Positions 1 to 11,758 of a DNA stretch of 64,000 bases are shown piece after piece. Origin of the DNA: Syngnathus acus (taxonomy: Eukaryota > Chordata > Actinopteri > Syngnathiformes > Syngnathidae). Location: assembly GCF_901709675.1 (NCBI RefSeq), contig NC_051095.1, forward strand, positions 11,485,956 to 11,549,955. The letters are read 5' to 3'. Under the pieces are notes generated by a model. The model saw only the letters and a program-made list of their open reading frames with translations. It did not search any database and was not told the origin of the DNA. The translations under genes were made by a program, and so were the position numbers. Positions within the stretch are counted from its first letter, which is position 1, and each line of letters starts with the position of its first letter.

Positions 1-1237
1 ATGTTTTAGAAAAATAACAACTAACATTCGAAAAAAATGATTTCAGTCTTTTTGATGGCCTATTGCTGTTATTTTAGCTTCCTCTGGTGTTGATGATAGG
101 GGGGTGAATAACAGCAAGCTTATTGAGTATTAGTGTTCCAGACAGGCATGGATTGGATGGCAGGTGTCGACAGGGTAGCCTCTGTCACAATAAATCATGG
201 TGTGGGTGAGCCTGTATGTGTCAAACGTGGGCCTTTAGTTTAACATGATGCCCAAATAAGGAGCGACTTTGGGGACAAGACGATATTTGAGCTTCTAGGT
301 TGAAACTCACAGGACGTGAGATCGTTTGTGATACTCCAAAAACTAATGAAGGATTTTGTTCGCATGGGCAATCTCTAAGGCTCCATGGGTAACGATAGCT
401 AGTATCATTAATGACAGGGAAAATGGAATCCTGTCACAATCATCTGATCAAGATTCAAATAAGCAAAACCTGACTTGTTGGTTACATCAAGTGTGGCAAA
501 ATGCTACATTTTAGCAGGGTGCAACCACAGACAAAAAGTGAGTTTGCCTTGGAGGTGCTCATGAAAAAAACAGAGCATGCACTAATTTACTCATACGGGA
601 AGACTCATGAGATTTATTAAATTAATCAACCATTCCCTCAATACATAGAAGAAGGGCTGAATGTTAACTGCCATGCCTTTGCAAAGGAAAAAGGTTCCGT
701 GACAGCAGATGAGCCTCGGAGTTAAATATCAGAAAGGTTAGAATGTGGAATGGGATTTTGTGAAAATGTGAAATGTTGCAGGCTTGACAATTTGAAGGAG
801 TTATAGTCAGTCTCTAATCCTCAGGTAGCCATTTTCCTCTTTTAGAGAGGCCGGATCTGTATCTCCTTCTGTCTGTGATCTCGCGCTATCTCTCTTGTCT
901 ACGTCCCCCTCAATCTGGCTCTCAGAGGAGAGGTTAAGGAACAGCTTGGTAGGGACACGTAAGAGCGAATGATGGAGAACGCAGCTGAAAGGTTAAGGAG
1001 GCTGTAATCCTGCCGTAAAGGACAGCCAAAAATTCACACTGTGCTTCAGCTGCTCTCAAAAGAATGAAGTAAAAACCAATAAAAATCGGGTTAAAAAATC
1101 TTGCCTGCCCGTCTAATGTGGAAGAAGGCACGTTAGTACCACGAGATTCTAAATATAAAATGAGGTAAAGGTATATAATCTTGTAAACATCAGTATTATC
1201 AATCAAATCTTACAAGACTGTTGGTGTCATAACAAAC

Positions 1238-1430
1238 ATCAATCATCGTTGATAACTGACAGCAAAAGGAGTGCTATTGCGTGGTGTATGTGTGTATATA
1301 TATATACTACATACTATATACACACATACACGTATATATGGATATATAGTACATAGACATTCTACATACATATCCACACCACACAATAGCACTCCTTTTG
1401 ATATCAGTTACCAGCAATGATCGACGTTTT
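1238..1430. repeat. Foldback inverted repeat with AT-rich loop
   Basis: The 25-nt left arm 1263-1287 (caaaaggagtgctattgcg... ) is the reverse complement of 1376-1400 with one mismatch. A weaker second stretch extends the match outward on both sides to about 1240 and 1428 (atcatcgttgataactga against its complement tcagttaccagcaatgat). The 88-bp interior is rich in TATA/CACA. It could be a small foldback or MITE-type element or a local inverted duplication. No clear target-site duplication was seen. Confidence 0.7.
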
Positions 1431-3098
1431 TGTCCGTGTACAGATAACTAATACAAATTGGGGAATTAATGAAAAAACAAAGAGAATTGAAAAAAATTTC
1501 CGCAGGCTGCTTGACTAAGCTAATAGACATACCAGAGGCAACTGATTGTGTTTGTGTGCGTGTGTATACGTGTTCTCTATTCACTTCAATTGGTCTAAAC
1601 TCAAAGAATAGAGCAATTAATGTGAAAAGCGAACAGTAAAACGGCGGTGGGGCTCTAAGTGCGAACTTCCTGCTTTGGTCAAGTCTTGCATCACAAATCA
1701 GTATGACCGGACTAACTTGGGTCAGTGAGTGTCCCGGCTCAATAATAGAGCTCGTTGCTGTCGTATTCAAAGGGAGGCATTGACTGTTGTCAAAGCACAA
1801 AGGCCAATGTTTACTGTCATGTTGGGAAATGTTCACCCATTCTTCTTGCTGCACAGACTTCCTCTGCCTTTCCCTCTTTTTCTTTGGCATGTTGAAGTGG
1901 GCCAACCGGCAGATTATTGTGTACTGAGTGTTGCTGGCTGCGATGAGAAGACATACTGTGGTCGAAGCAGAATTGGATGTATTTCACAGCATTCATACTC
2001 TGCATCCCAACACCAAGCATAACTGAAAAGTGTCCAAAGTTTCGAGTTAATTGGGTGATTTGCAAATCTTTGGATGGAATCGTTCAGCCCTGCCACCAGT
2101 ATTAGTTGCAGTAGTCCACAGCCTTTATAGAAAAGATACTTGGAGGGCCCAAAATAGAAGCAAATGTAGTAGCATTGATATGGCTGCACTTTTCTCTAAG
2201 ACTCATAGTGAGTGCTTAATTTCGGGAAGGATGAGTGTCTCTTAAAAGCTGTTGAGAAGAACACTAAGAACAGTTTTTACACTCGCAATGAGAGAGACCT
2301 GAGGTCAAAATATATTTTACAAAGAGAACAAATGACAAAAAGTACTGTATACAAAATTTAGCAGTGCAGCTCTGCCTCAAGAGAAGCAGATCAATAGGTT
2401 GAGACTTTCGATAATGTTTATTCTTTTAAAGGTACAACCTGCTCTCAAAAACTGCAGCAGAACAACTTACACTGTAAAACTGCATCAACTTAAAGCGAAA
2501 AGCAATTTAAATGTTGTTGTCTCAAGACGGCAAGATCCCAATTTTAATTATTATATATAATATTTTAATTTTGAGAAAACCGGTGACCGGATTTCTGTAT
2601 GCTTCAACTCACCAGCAATATGTGAATAATTGAAGTTGGTTGGAAGAGATAAGCTCCGAGTTTAGTGTCTCTCCTCCCCCTCACACAGCCTGACACACTG
2701 TTCTTTAATTTCCTCATCATTCAGTCTGCATTAGTGTTTGGATCAGTGCATTAATGAATTCATCAAGAAAGGTTTTAAGTGTCAGAACCAAAAATCCCAA
2801 CTGGCCTTAGTTTGCTAATCAATGACTCATATGCTCATCCTTTGTTTTTGCCTTCATGTTTTATGAATATTGAGTGATAGTCTTCTTCAAAAGCTCTTCT
2901 GCGTTAAATCCTTTCCTTTATTCCTATTACTATGCACGTTTTTATTCCACATAATTGAAGCTTCATGTCTCCAAACACTCTAACTCAATGAAATAAAAAG
3001 ATGTGCCGCTGGGTCATGGCAAGGTGACCTATTTTTGTAATATTATATAGAATGTAGATAATGTATAGTTTTATATTTATTTTTCTGCTAGAAGTGTT

Positions 3099-3103
<5 letters not shown>

Positions 3104-3156
<53 letters not shown>

Positions 3157-3162
3157 CCTATA

Positions 3163-3203
<41 letters not shown>

Positions 3204-3234
3204 TATATACGTATATATATATATGTATATATAT
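3104..3234. repeat. (AT)n microsatellite
   Basis: Alternating TA over about 130 bp, interrupted once near 3155-3167 and again toward the end by TACGTA/TATGTA variants. The Ile/Tyr-rich open frames on both strands are products of this repeat, not genes. Confidence 0.97.
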
Positions 3235-3536
3235 GAGAGCTTCATTAAAATCCAATTATAATTTGCAGGCTCGGATCAGATGATGCGAACCTTCGTTCTG
3301 TTTACAGGTTATCTTATCCTTGACACGTACTATGTAAGTTATAGCCGTGTTGATTTTGCTGCATTTTCTTAATGTTAGTTAGTAATGCCGGAACGTAAAT
3401 GCAGCCTGGCTTCCAACGTATTCCAATATTTCTTTGTCTATTAATGCTTTTTACTGTAATTTCAAAATGTGCGTTGAAGTACACTACTGGAAACATGACC
3501 ACCATCTCTGGTGCCCTGTGTAATAATTATCAGCGA

Positions 3537-3560
3537 GGGGGGGGGGCGTGGGGGGGGGGG
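3537..3560 (+). repeat. Double poly-G run, G10-CGT-G11
   Basis: Ten G, then CGT, then eleven G. It can form an intramolecular or intermolecular G-quadruplex. No gene context is visible apart from lying in the nlgn3 intron, where the minus-strand transcript would carry C runs. Confidence 0.9.
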
Positions 3561-6500
3561 CAGGAAGGCTACAGTGCTGCGCTTGCACATTTGAGCACCT
3601 CCACATAACCTCGGTGGCAACCTGCTCACCATGCAACGGGCTATTAAAGCAAACGACGAAGACTCTTGTTTCTGTCGTAAATGATATCTGAGTCATCGCT
3701 TAGCTGTACTAAACATTAAAGATTTAGTTCTAGCAACTTTGCCAAACAGCGTCGATGTCTGATTTACAAGCAACACTAAATAATGTATAATATGAGAAGG
3801 CATATATTATTTTTGTTTTTTTAAATGTCTTCGAATAAATCAGAAAAATGTGGAACAACCTGTACGGGACCACAAGGAAGAATAATGCAAGAAGTCTTAT
3901 TGGAAGCCCATTACTTTATATATTCCTGAACAAGTATCCTAAAGCAGCACCTCTACCAAACGTGAAGCTCATGAAGCTATTTAGTTGTCATTTGCTGAGC
4001 ATCACTATGCAAGAAATGTGTTTCATGCTGGGTAAGAGGCCCGATGCTGGGAAAAACAAGCATATTATCGTATTTCTGAGGATTAATCATGATTTCCTCC
4101 GGGGGAACCGTATTTATAGATTTCTCAAATTTGGGAATTAAAATGTTATTAGCACCGCGTATGACTACTACACTTCATTTGCTTTGCAACCATCGAAACA
4201 GAATTCCCCCATTAGTAATAATTTAGTGTTTGCTTTAAATGTCATCATTGTAAAATCAAAGTTGCATTTTCAATGCAGTGTATTCATCGTAAATACTTCA
4301 GACAACTATTCATTTTGTAATTCCCCTTTTGGAAGCACGTAGGCTTTATAGGTCAATTCCTGCATTACCTATGATAGTAAATTCTGCTTTATTAGCACCG
4401 CTAATTCTACATAAAACAAGATTAGACGATTAGATTAGACTCTTTTTTAAAGTGTCATTAAAATGAAGCGAGAGTTTGAGAGTAAATGATGCCCTGAATA
4501 TTTATGGCAACAGGGGGCCAATGTTACAACCGGCTTTTCTCATAATATTGTGTCACAAAACTAATATATGAAACTTATAATAAAACCATTTCCCCATTAT
4601 TGAACCTAAGGGAGATAATTGAAAAAAAAAATCAAGAGGAATGGTAATATTAAAGAGATATTTCTGTGTGTATTCCACATCTGGGACTAATTCTGAAACA
4701 GAAGTGCCTAGAGGGCCTGTCTCAAATAAAATTGGTTTGCCAAAGTAGAATGTATGGGTGCACAGAGTGAGGCCACACGCTGCCAATTGCTTCTATGGAA
4801 ATTGGGAGCCAACTCATTCATGTGGAGCAAGATATGCTTTGTTTCAGTCTAAAGGCTAATTGTTAAGTCCTTTAGGGCACACTTTGTGAATTAGCCGTGT
4901 GTTTTTACAAAACACTGTGATTTTTAACGAGCGTATAAAGTGAAATTGCAGTTTCCACGTGTCATTGTTTTTGTATCTCTGGCTACAGTGAAGCTTTATT
5001 GCCAGTAAAATATCATGACCCAATTCAAATAGTAAATATGTCCAATCATTCAAAAGTAACATGATCTCGTGAGCATTCAGGGTGAAATGTATGGATATTT
5101 TAACTTTCTGTTATATTACTATGAGCTGGACATCTTTGCAAAAACATGACCTTGACAAATGTTTCTTGAGTATCCTCTTAGAAATACTGCCTCTGGATAT
5201 GCAGTGCCTTTTAGTCTTCAGCAGAATGGTAAAGCCCCTTTTCCACTTAGGGGCGAACATTGTGAGTGTTTTCGAAGGCAACCAATGTTGGTTTCTCTCC
5301 AGGGTTAATTCAAGGTCGCTAATGTAGGCCAAAGAGTCACCATATGTTATCTTCGATTTATCTTGTCACAACGGACCTTTGAACATGTTTAAAATTCTTT
5401 GGGACAAGGAAAATCACTAAATCTGTTAACGAACATCTGACGGACGTTTTGAAAGCATTTACGACCTTGAACGAACCCTGTCAAACACAACGTGAACGCA
5501 CATTTGGCTACCTTTGCCAACAGTTGAAAATGTTCAGCCCTCAGTGGGATATAGGCTTTTTCCTGACATTACCAAATTTGCAATTTATTAGTCTAGCATG
5601 ACAATGTTCGCCAATGGAAACTATCAATATTTTGTCACAATTGGTTTTCTTCAAGACACTGTCATTATTTGTTTCTGAATACATTAAATATGTTTGATGA
5701 TTAGTGCTAAAAGCATGACAACAATTTAGTAAGGTACTGAATTGCTGTGATATAACGCAAAGTCTTTTTCACCTTTCCCAGTTGACTGAATTTGTTGTGC
5801 AGGATAAAATGAGACCTAATGACGCAAACACGGCAATGGCATGAGTTGGCTCTCCCTCACTCTCTAAGAACTGTACACCCTCATTTAACAATGGCAAGTT
5901 ACATAGTCATAAAACCTAAACCCATTTCAACCACTGCAGTGTGCAATCTGCATGAATGTATCAACTTTTCACAGTGTTCTCTTCAAGCATAGTAATTGAA
6001 ATTAGATAAATCAACTGCTCTATTGCTATTAGCAAGTAGTGCACTTTTGGACTTGTGATATATTCTTTCAAAAGACCGATAGCAATTCTATAACAGTTAA
6101 GACTTGGAGTAGATCAATCTTCCTCACATAGCATTCTATTTGAAGAAATAGGCTTGCGTCCAAAGTGCTGTCAGAATTTGTACTTTAAGATAAACTCGAA
6201 GCATTACTTTGCATACAAAGTTAAAATTTGACAGTCTAATTTCACGAAAACAAACTCTTGCTGATTTAATCAACAGTTCCAGTCAAGATCAAAATAAATA
6301 AGATAAAAATCATCCAAATACAGTTCTATCAAAAATAAGATGCAAGTAATTCTTAGACATGCTCGACAAAGCTTCAACATTTGTTTTATGAACTGTTCTT
6401 TTTTTAAATTTATTTTTTGGTACACTAGTGCATGCACAGCCTCATGCAAGGCAGCACAATCGCTGTCAAGGAAGATGTAGCTCCTGCGTTCATCACCATT

Positions 6501-6616
6501 AGAACATTGCCGGGAGTCTTGGTTGATGCTGATAATGGCAACTTTGGAAGGATGCTCCGCCCTCCTCTTTTCTTTTCTTTCATTTCATTTCATTACATGT
6601 GGGATTGTTTACCTAC

Positions 6617-6676
6617 CTCCTTTTCTACACATTTTCTTGTTGGGTTTCCGGGCACATTCCTTGGATATTCTTTTGA
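6617..6676 (-). CDS. nlgn3: Neuroligin-3 alternative exon A1 (splice site A insert)
   Basis: A 60-nt cassette exon bounded by ...cattcattttacag on the acceptor side and GGAG|gtaggt on the donor side. It enters in phase 1: the final G of the previous exon plus TC gives Val. It then reads KRISKECARKPNKK-MCRKG and ends with one base of the next codon. It matches the mammalian NLGN3 A1 insert except for Met in place of Ile before the second Cys. It is very basic (nine Lys/Arg) with two cysteines. Because length and phase are symmetric, inclusion or skipping keeps the frame. In neuroligins, splice site A lies on the surface of the extracellular cholinesterase-like domain and tunes partner choice. 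The exon was too short to be found as an ORF and is recognised by homology and splice sites. Confidence 0.95.
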
Positions 6677-7563
6677 CTGTAAAATGAATGGGAAAAAAAC
6701 TACAAAATAACAGGTGGCTCTGGAAAATATTGCAAGTAACATGCAACAAATCTGTCAAACCCCAAATCACCCACCCCCACCCCATCACTCGAGCCATCAA
6801 CAAGAACCACAGAGGACCTGTTGAAAAAGTAAGTAGGTGTTCCTGCAGAAATATTCCAAAGTGGTGGAATGAATTTGCTGCATCCTGGGACACAGGAAGC
6901 CCATATTCACATGCACTTCTATTTAAGACCCATTATAGGCCACAGAGTTTCTGGTCAGATTTCGCCATTTTGCGGTATCAAAAATTGAAGTCATGTCAGT
7001 TTGAATCATTTGAATCAGTGGTGAGCGCTTTATAGGTTAAACCCATTTTCCTGGGCAGTTTTCTATTGGTGCCATAATAGCGGCCATTCAGAACAGCCAA
7101 ATTTAAATGTGTGGTTCCCATAATCTTTTTTAGATGAGCTCTCCATGTGAAGAGGAAAATTCAGGGTCTTACATAGGTTCGGCTGATGCCACAGGCCTCT
7201 CGTGTACCAGACAGAGCATTTCACCAACCTTCAAGATCATTCACTTATGAGGCAAGCTACTTAGCACTAATATCCCCGACACAGTCAAGACAGTGAGGGT
7301 AGGAAAGTGCACAACCAATGTCTCCCTTCTTTGAATATAATTTTGTCATTGTAAGTCGTTTAGTCATCAAAAGAGGATCATTTAAGAGTGACATGGAAGG
7401 GGAGAGTTGATGAAAAGACTAAAGATGATAGGTTGAGATGACTGACACAGACACAGCATGCGCCAGACGACAGGTCATGCTCACACGCAAAAAAAAAAAA
7501 GGTTAAGAAGTGACAGAGAGGGCGGAGAGAACTGCTTTCATCCTGACTGCGAGACACACTCAC
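6677..7563 (-). other. nlgn3 intron between first coding exon and exon A1
   Basis: An 887-nt intron starting gtgagtgt next to the first coding exon and ending ttttacag before A1. It has a T-rich run (minus strand) just inside the donor, near 7490-7501. No other coding or repeat feature was seen. Confidence 0.85.
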
Positions 7564-8035
7564 CATCCTCTGTCGGAACATAGATGTTAAGATAAAGACA
7601 ATCCTCATGTTGGTCTTGTATGTAAGTGGTAACTATATCCAGGTTGTAGGTGAACCATATGGGCATCATGATCTCTGGAACGGCGTTGTGAATATTTTGG
7701 GGGCACACCGGAGCAAAGTGGGTGGCATTCTTGATCCCTGACCAGGAGGAAGGAGGCTCAGGGGGCGTGAAGCGTTTTTCCCCAACTGGTGAGGCAGCGT
7801 AAGGGACCCCAAGATATTGGTCCACCGGGCCAAGGATCTCACTGGGCAGGGGTACCCTCACCCCTCGGAGTTTACCATACTGCGTGTTGACGGTGGGATG
7901 GTAGCTCTGACCCCTCACTGTCGCAAAGCACCAGCAAAACGTTAATAGCCACAAGGACAAGGCGATCCCGGGGCAACTGTGGGATTTTTTCCAGTTCTGC
8001 AAAGGGGTACGACTTCTCCTCGGTGAAAACCACAT
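7564..8035 (-). CDS. nlgn3: Neuroligin-3, first coding exon (5' part of the gene)
   Basis: Postsynaptic cell-adhesion protein of the cholinesterase-like family; binds presynaptic neurexins. The exon encodes 157 codons plus one base. Residues 1-23 are a basic/polar n-region and about 24-43 a hydrophobic signal-peptide core. The mature cholinesterase-like fold then begins ([29 protein letters not shown]). N103 lies in an NAT glycosylation sequon. C111 (CPQN) and C146 are the expected first disulfide pair. [11 protein letters not shown] (144-154) fits the type-B carboxylesterase signature. [13 protein letters not shown] and [11 protein letters not shown] match NLGN3 better than NLGN1, 2 or 4. 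The start is the ATG at 8035 (A at -3), giving an MWFSP... beginning comparable with mammalian MWLR...; the frame stays open upstream, but without an ATG near it. The exon ends GATG|gtgagtg, phase 1. The protein continues in the 60-nt exon at 6676-6617 or skips it. Esterase-domain exons and the membrane anchor are outside the window. Confidence 0.96.
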
Positions 8036-8232
8036 GGTCCTTGAGAGCGAGTGCAAGCGTCGAACATACAATGTTCCTGCGCCGGAGCTTAGATGTGCAT
8101 TCCAGCCACGAGAAGGCCAATCATGGGGTGATATACTGGACCCTGGCAGCTTGTAGAGGATGAGAAAGTTTTTCAGCTCCTCTCCTTAGAGAGAAGTCCT
8201 CTCTCCTCACTTGTCAGATCTTCTATCCCGTG
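8036..8232 (-). other. nlgn3: nlgn3 5' UTR part of the first coding exon, with upstream ORFs
   Basis: A strong minus-strand acceptor ends at 8233: a CATTAAT-like branch region, then tcttcttcttttgcag. This predicts an exon from 8232 to 7564 with 197 nt of 5' UTR, so at least one non-coding exon lies upstream. The leader has short upstream ORFs: an 11-codon ORF from the ATG at 8124 to a stop at 8089, with a nested ATG at 8100, and an out-of-frame ATG at 8067 whose ORF runs across the real start. These could lower or regulate translation. The UTR extent is inferred from the splice signal alone. Confidence 0.72.
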
Positions 8233-9853
8233 CTGCAAAAGAAGAAGACAGGAGAATTAATGACAGTTTCCTGACAGCTCACCGGTGTGCTTCCTTCTTC
8301 TTTAAGGCCCTCATATTTATTGACTGCTAGGCTGCTTTCGTGTGCTGACATAAAACTGCTCACAAAAACGTGACAGAAGTTCTTGCAAGTACCATTGGAC
8401 CAAATGATCAAGTGACTTAGATGTTGTAATTAACTTCATGACGTTGTGTCATGAGGTATTTGATAATGGTAATGACATTTTGTGGCAGCCACCAACTGCC
8501 ATTTTCCCACGTAGTCCCACTCCCAATACTAACACAAAAAGAAAAATCTGCATACACAGTCACATGGTAAAAAATTCATGTTGTGCTTATTGCAATGCAG
8601 CATTTTCCCCTTCTCCCTTTGGTCCAGATATGAACAATTTAGATTCAAACTCCCTCCTGCTCCAGATGATAGGGGCAGAGGAGGATGTAGCTATAGGCAG
8701 TGATGCTTCCTCTCATGACATTGCTGTAAATGCCAACCAAAAGTCTCAGGGTAAATTTGTAGTGCCTGAGATATCACCCTCCCACACACTGCCTGATCAA
8801 TTTTCAATTTCTGCAGCTTAGCCCTCCCACGCCCCCACCACCTCTATCATCCTACAACATTTGCTCTACAAAGAAAAGTCAACATTTAGGAGAGGATATT
8901 GCTTTCAAAAAGATGGCTTGAATGATTTATAATGCATCAGCAACATGGATGTTCCCAGGGGTGCTCTTACCGCTGGGTTATTATTCCCATCTGCAGGAGC
9001 TGTGGCTCAAGCATATATCCATACGTATTGACGATGCTCCAGATGAGCCCATTGTCATCAACTCTTACATAAAGGACGTGCACATGATGGACTATTATGA
9101 TTTGCAATTTATGCACACAGAGCACCTGCTGACTGAAAATACATGTAAAGTCCCCTCACATTCAATCTGTGGATTAAGAGGCATCCATTGCTCGGGGCTA
9201 AGTGCTGGGAAAGGATTATTTGCCAGAAAAGTGACACTGTCGATCGACTCAATACGGTGGGAAGGCAAAAATCCTGGAAGACATATTTTGTTGAGATTAT
9301 TGAATCAACGAGCACATCCACCAACACTTGATACTTAGGATTTAGCAAGTGGTAACCTAGTTTTCCCACCTACTCTACTGCTGTCCCCAGTTACCGGGTT
9401 AGGTATCTGAATCATCTTTATTTTTCCTTATTTTCCCTTAAGATAAATCAAGGTTGCAGCAGGACCACAAAGATGACAAGGCACACAATAACAATATGGC
9501 AATACTAGCCTTAAGAGGGTGAAACCAGATAAATGTCTCATTGTGTCATTGTTTTCTTCATACTGTAAACACAACAAAATGTTGTATGACTAGTTTTTAA
9601 ATCAGAAGTTGAGGACAGGTTTGTTCAATTATTGTTCAAGTTACTTTAAAAAAACAAACAGTTTAACACCTGTGTCTTAAATGGTTTGAAATTCTACATT
9701 GAAGTCTCTCGGAAGGTTTTTATTATTGATCTATAAGCACATATACAAAGTTTTTTTATTTCCTTTACATCACGACACAATCCTGATAATGGGTGGAATC
9801 TATGGCAATGTACTGTGAATTTAGCTGTATCCTAATTAACCACAGTTATTACC

Positions 9854-9895
9854 AATAATAATAATAATAATAATAATAGTAACAATAATAATAAT
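9854..9895. repeat. (ATA)n microsatellite
   Basis: About 14 units of AAT/ATA with two interruptions (agtaac). Confidence 0.95.
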
Positions 9896-10257
9896 GGTGC
9901 GCTTTACGGTAAGCTTCATGGGATAAGCTTCATTACATATTATGGGGAATTCAGAGCCAGAATCATAAGACTGTTTTGGGGTGTTCCATGTACTTTGCTC
10001 ACTGCAGAAGGATAGTTTCCTTTTCCAGAAGCTGTGCTTGTTCAGGCGTCAAAGTTGCTATCTCTCACAGAGATTATATAATTATTTCCACCAAAGTGTG
10101 AACTAGCGGGGGAGGGGTGAAGTAGCTCTCGCCACTTGATATACTCATGAGCATCAAGGCATGGCAGCAGTGTTTGTTGACTGTTTTCAGCGGCTCATGG
10201 AGTCAACTGCAGTCCATGGGAACATCATTAGGAAAAGAGTCTGCGCCAGATGTGTCA

Positions 10258-10498
10258 TCAGATGAGCATGATGTCATCAGCAAAAGTGAAGATGTATTGG
10301 AAGTGTGAGCGAGTGACCAGCTGCACCTGCTCCGCTGTCTGCGTGGAAGCAGCTGCAACACCCACAGTGGAGGCACAAGCAGCCTGACTGAAGATAGAAG
10401 GCTTCTTGGGGGCGCTGTGTTTTTTTTCTTTTTCTTTGCTCAGCTGGGATGAGGGATCAGCACCACTGATGGTGGTGTCTGTGATGCAATTCTGTGGC
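10258..10498 (-). pseudogene. Possible decayed coding fragment, unidentified
   Basis: On the minus strand an 80-codon open stretch reads like real protein: PQNCITDTTISGADPSSQ, then a lysine-rich SKEKEKKHSAPKKP, an Ala/Thr segment, and VQLVTRSHFQYIFTFADDIM, ending at a TGA. A one-base frame change just before that stop would continue as DDTSGADSFPNDVPMD before another stop. An in-frame TAG lies directly upstream. This pattern would fit an old processed pseudogene. I cannot name a parent gene. FADDIM resembles a reverse-transcriptase motif, but the sequence before it does not look like reverse transcriptase. Chance is quite possible. Confidence 0.22.
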
Positions 10499-11724
10499 TA
10501 GGTCGGGTCAACATGATTGAAGTGGTTTTGCTAGTAAGGCTTCGGTCATGGAAGGAGGATCCCGGAGGAGGGGTTTAATGGTTGAAGTGAAGGAAAATGG
10601 ATGCTAGAGCTTCCCCAATGTCTGTGGCTAACTATGGCAGCCCAAGGCCATACCAGAGAAAGCAGAGGAGAGCAGTGCAATTCCATTTTGTGGTGCAGAA
10701 ACACGAGCGGCACACTGATCAGAGGCAAGTGTGCTGCTGCTGCTTCATAGGACATACGTACATGCAGATGTCAGGCTACAACTCTATACTATGAGTCTTA
10801 TATTCATGTCTATATAGTTCGGAAACATACCAATGTGCATGTGGCTATATTGATTTATTCATGTGGTGTTGTGATTAAAAAAATCTGAATACGATACTAT
10901 TACTGCATGAAGTTCCTTGATACAGCTACTGTAACAAGAGAGCAGCAAAAACCTGAAACAGCAGTAAAAATAGTGCAGTGATAAACGCAGCGGTGAAACA
11001 ACTTTTTAACTTGATTTACTTTTTACCTTACTTTGATTTCTGACTATACAAGTACAGTAAATTTATCATACCGCATTGAGTTTGGGTTTCAAGCTCTATA
11101 CGGTATACCTTCCAAATACATTTCGCGTGTATTCCATTTTGTTGTCTAAGCGACTACGACTACTCAAAATGTGAGATTGTTGGAGGCAAAAAAAACCCCT
11201 ACTTTTTAACTGTATGATAAATGAATTCCCTTTAGGTTTAGAACTCCCTTCTCACTGAGTTATAACAGTGCAGCCCAAATAATATTTCACATTTACACAA
11301 TCACTAAAAAAATGCTTGGCATGGAGGCCACTGTTAAAAGAGAACAGAGCAATAAAAGTAAGAGCTGTAAAATGCTTGTATTTCAATTGTTTCTACTTTG
11401 GGTGGTGCCTTTTGAGAAAGAAAAAAAAAAACAAATTCCTGAATCCATCTGCACAGCCATCTTGGCACACCTCAAAGACTATGAAGAAGATATTTTCTAC
11501 GCTGATAAATAATTTTTTTTTGCATTTCTTCAGTTACAGTAGCAAAGCGTAGCTGATACTTTTCATGATGGAGCCTCGCTGTGTGTCACCGTGTCTGAAA
11601 ACCTGATTTTCAGTTTCAATTTCAACTGCAACAGGATAGAGAAAAACCCCTCTGGTTGAGATAAAAAGCATCGGGTCAAACTTTTTAATCTGGACATAGC
11701 AAGGACATAGGACAGTCTGATTGA

Positions 11725-11758
11725 GTGTGCGTGCGTGTGTGTGTGTGTGTGTGTGTGT
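11725..11758. repeat. (GT)n microsatellite
   Basis: About 17 GT units with two GC interruptions at the left end. Confidence 0.95.

Larger units (their letters stand above)
1..6616 (-). other. nlgn3 intron downstream of exon A1 (incomplete)
   Basis: Begins gtaggt after A1 and runs off the window. I looked on the minus strand for the A2 insert exon (GSGAKKQGED-like) and for the next constitutive exon (PVMVYIHGGSYMEGTGN-like) and found neither. The stretch holds a foldback palindrome (1238-1430), an AT microsatellite (3104-3234) and two long G runs (3537-3560). Otherwise it is unremarkable AT-rich DNA. Confidence 0.75.

Noticed and set aside
1408-1905. 165-codon minus-strand open frame overlapping the foldback
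   Set aside because: Low-quality composition, no domain, and it lies inside an nlgn3 intron.
8036-8071. In-frame 12-codon N-terminal extension of neuroligin-3
   Set aside because: The upstream codon at 8071 is TTG, not ATG; the ATG at 8035 has a good context and matches the family's N-terminus.
8438-9338. Two plus-strand open frames of 127 and 138 codons
   Set aside because: No recognisable family, antisense to the presumed intron and no splice signals tying them together.
10258-10300. FADDIM as a reverse-transcriptase active-site motif
   Set aside because: No flanking reverse-transcriptase blocks in the same frame; the upstream peptide is lysine- and alanine-rich and unlike the palm domain.
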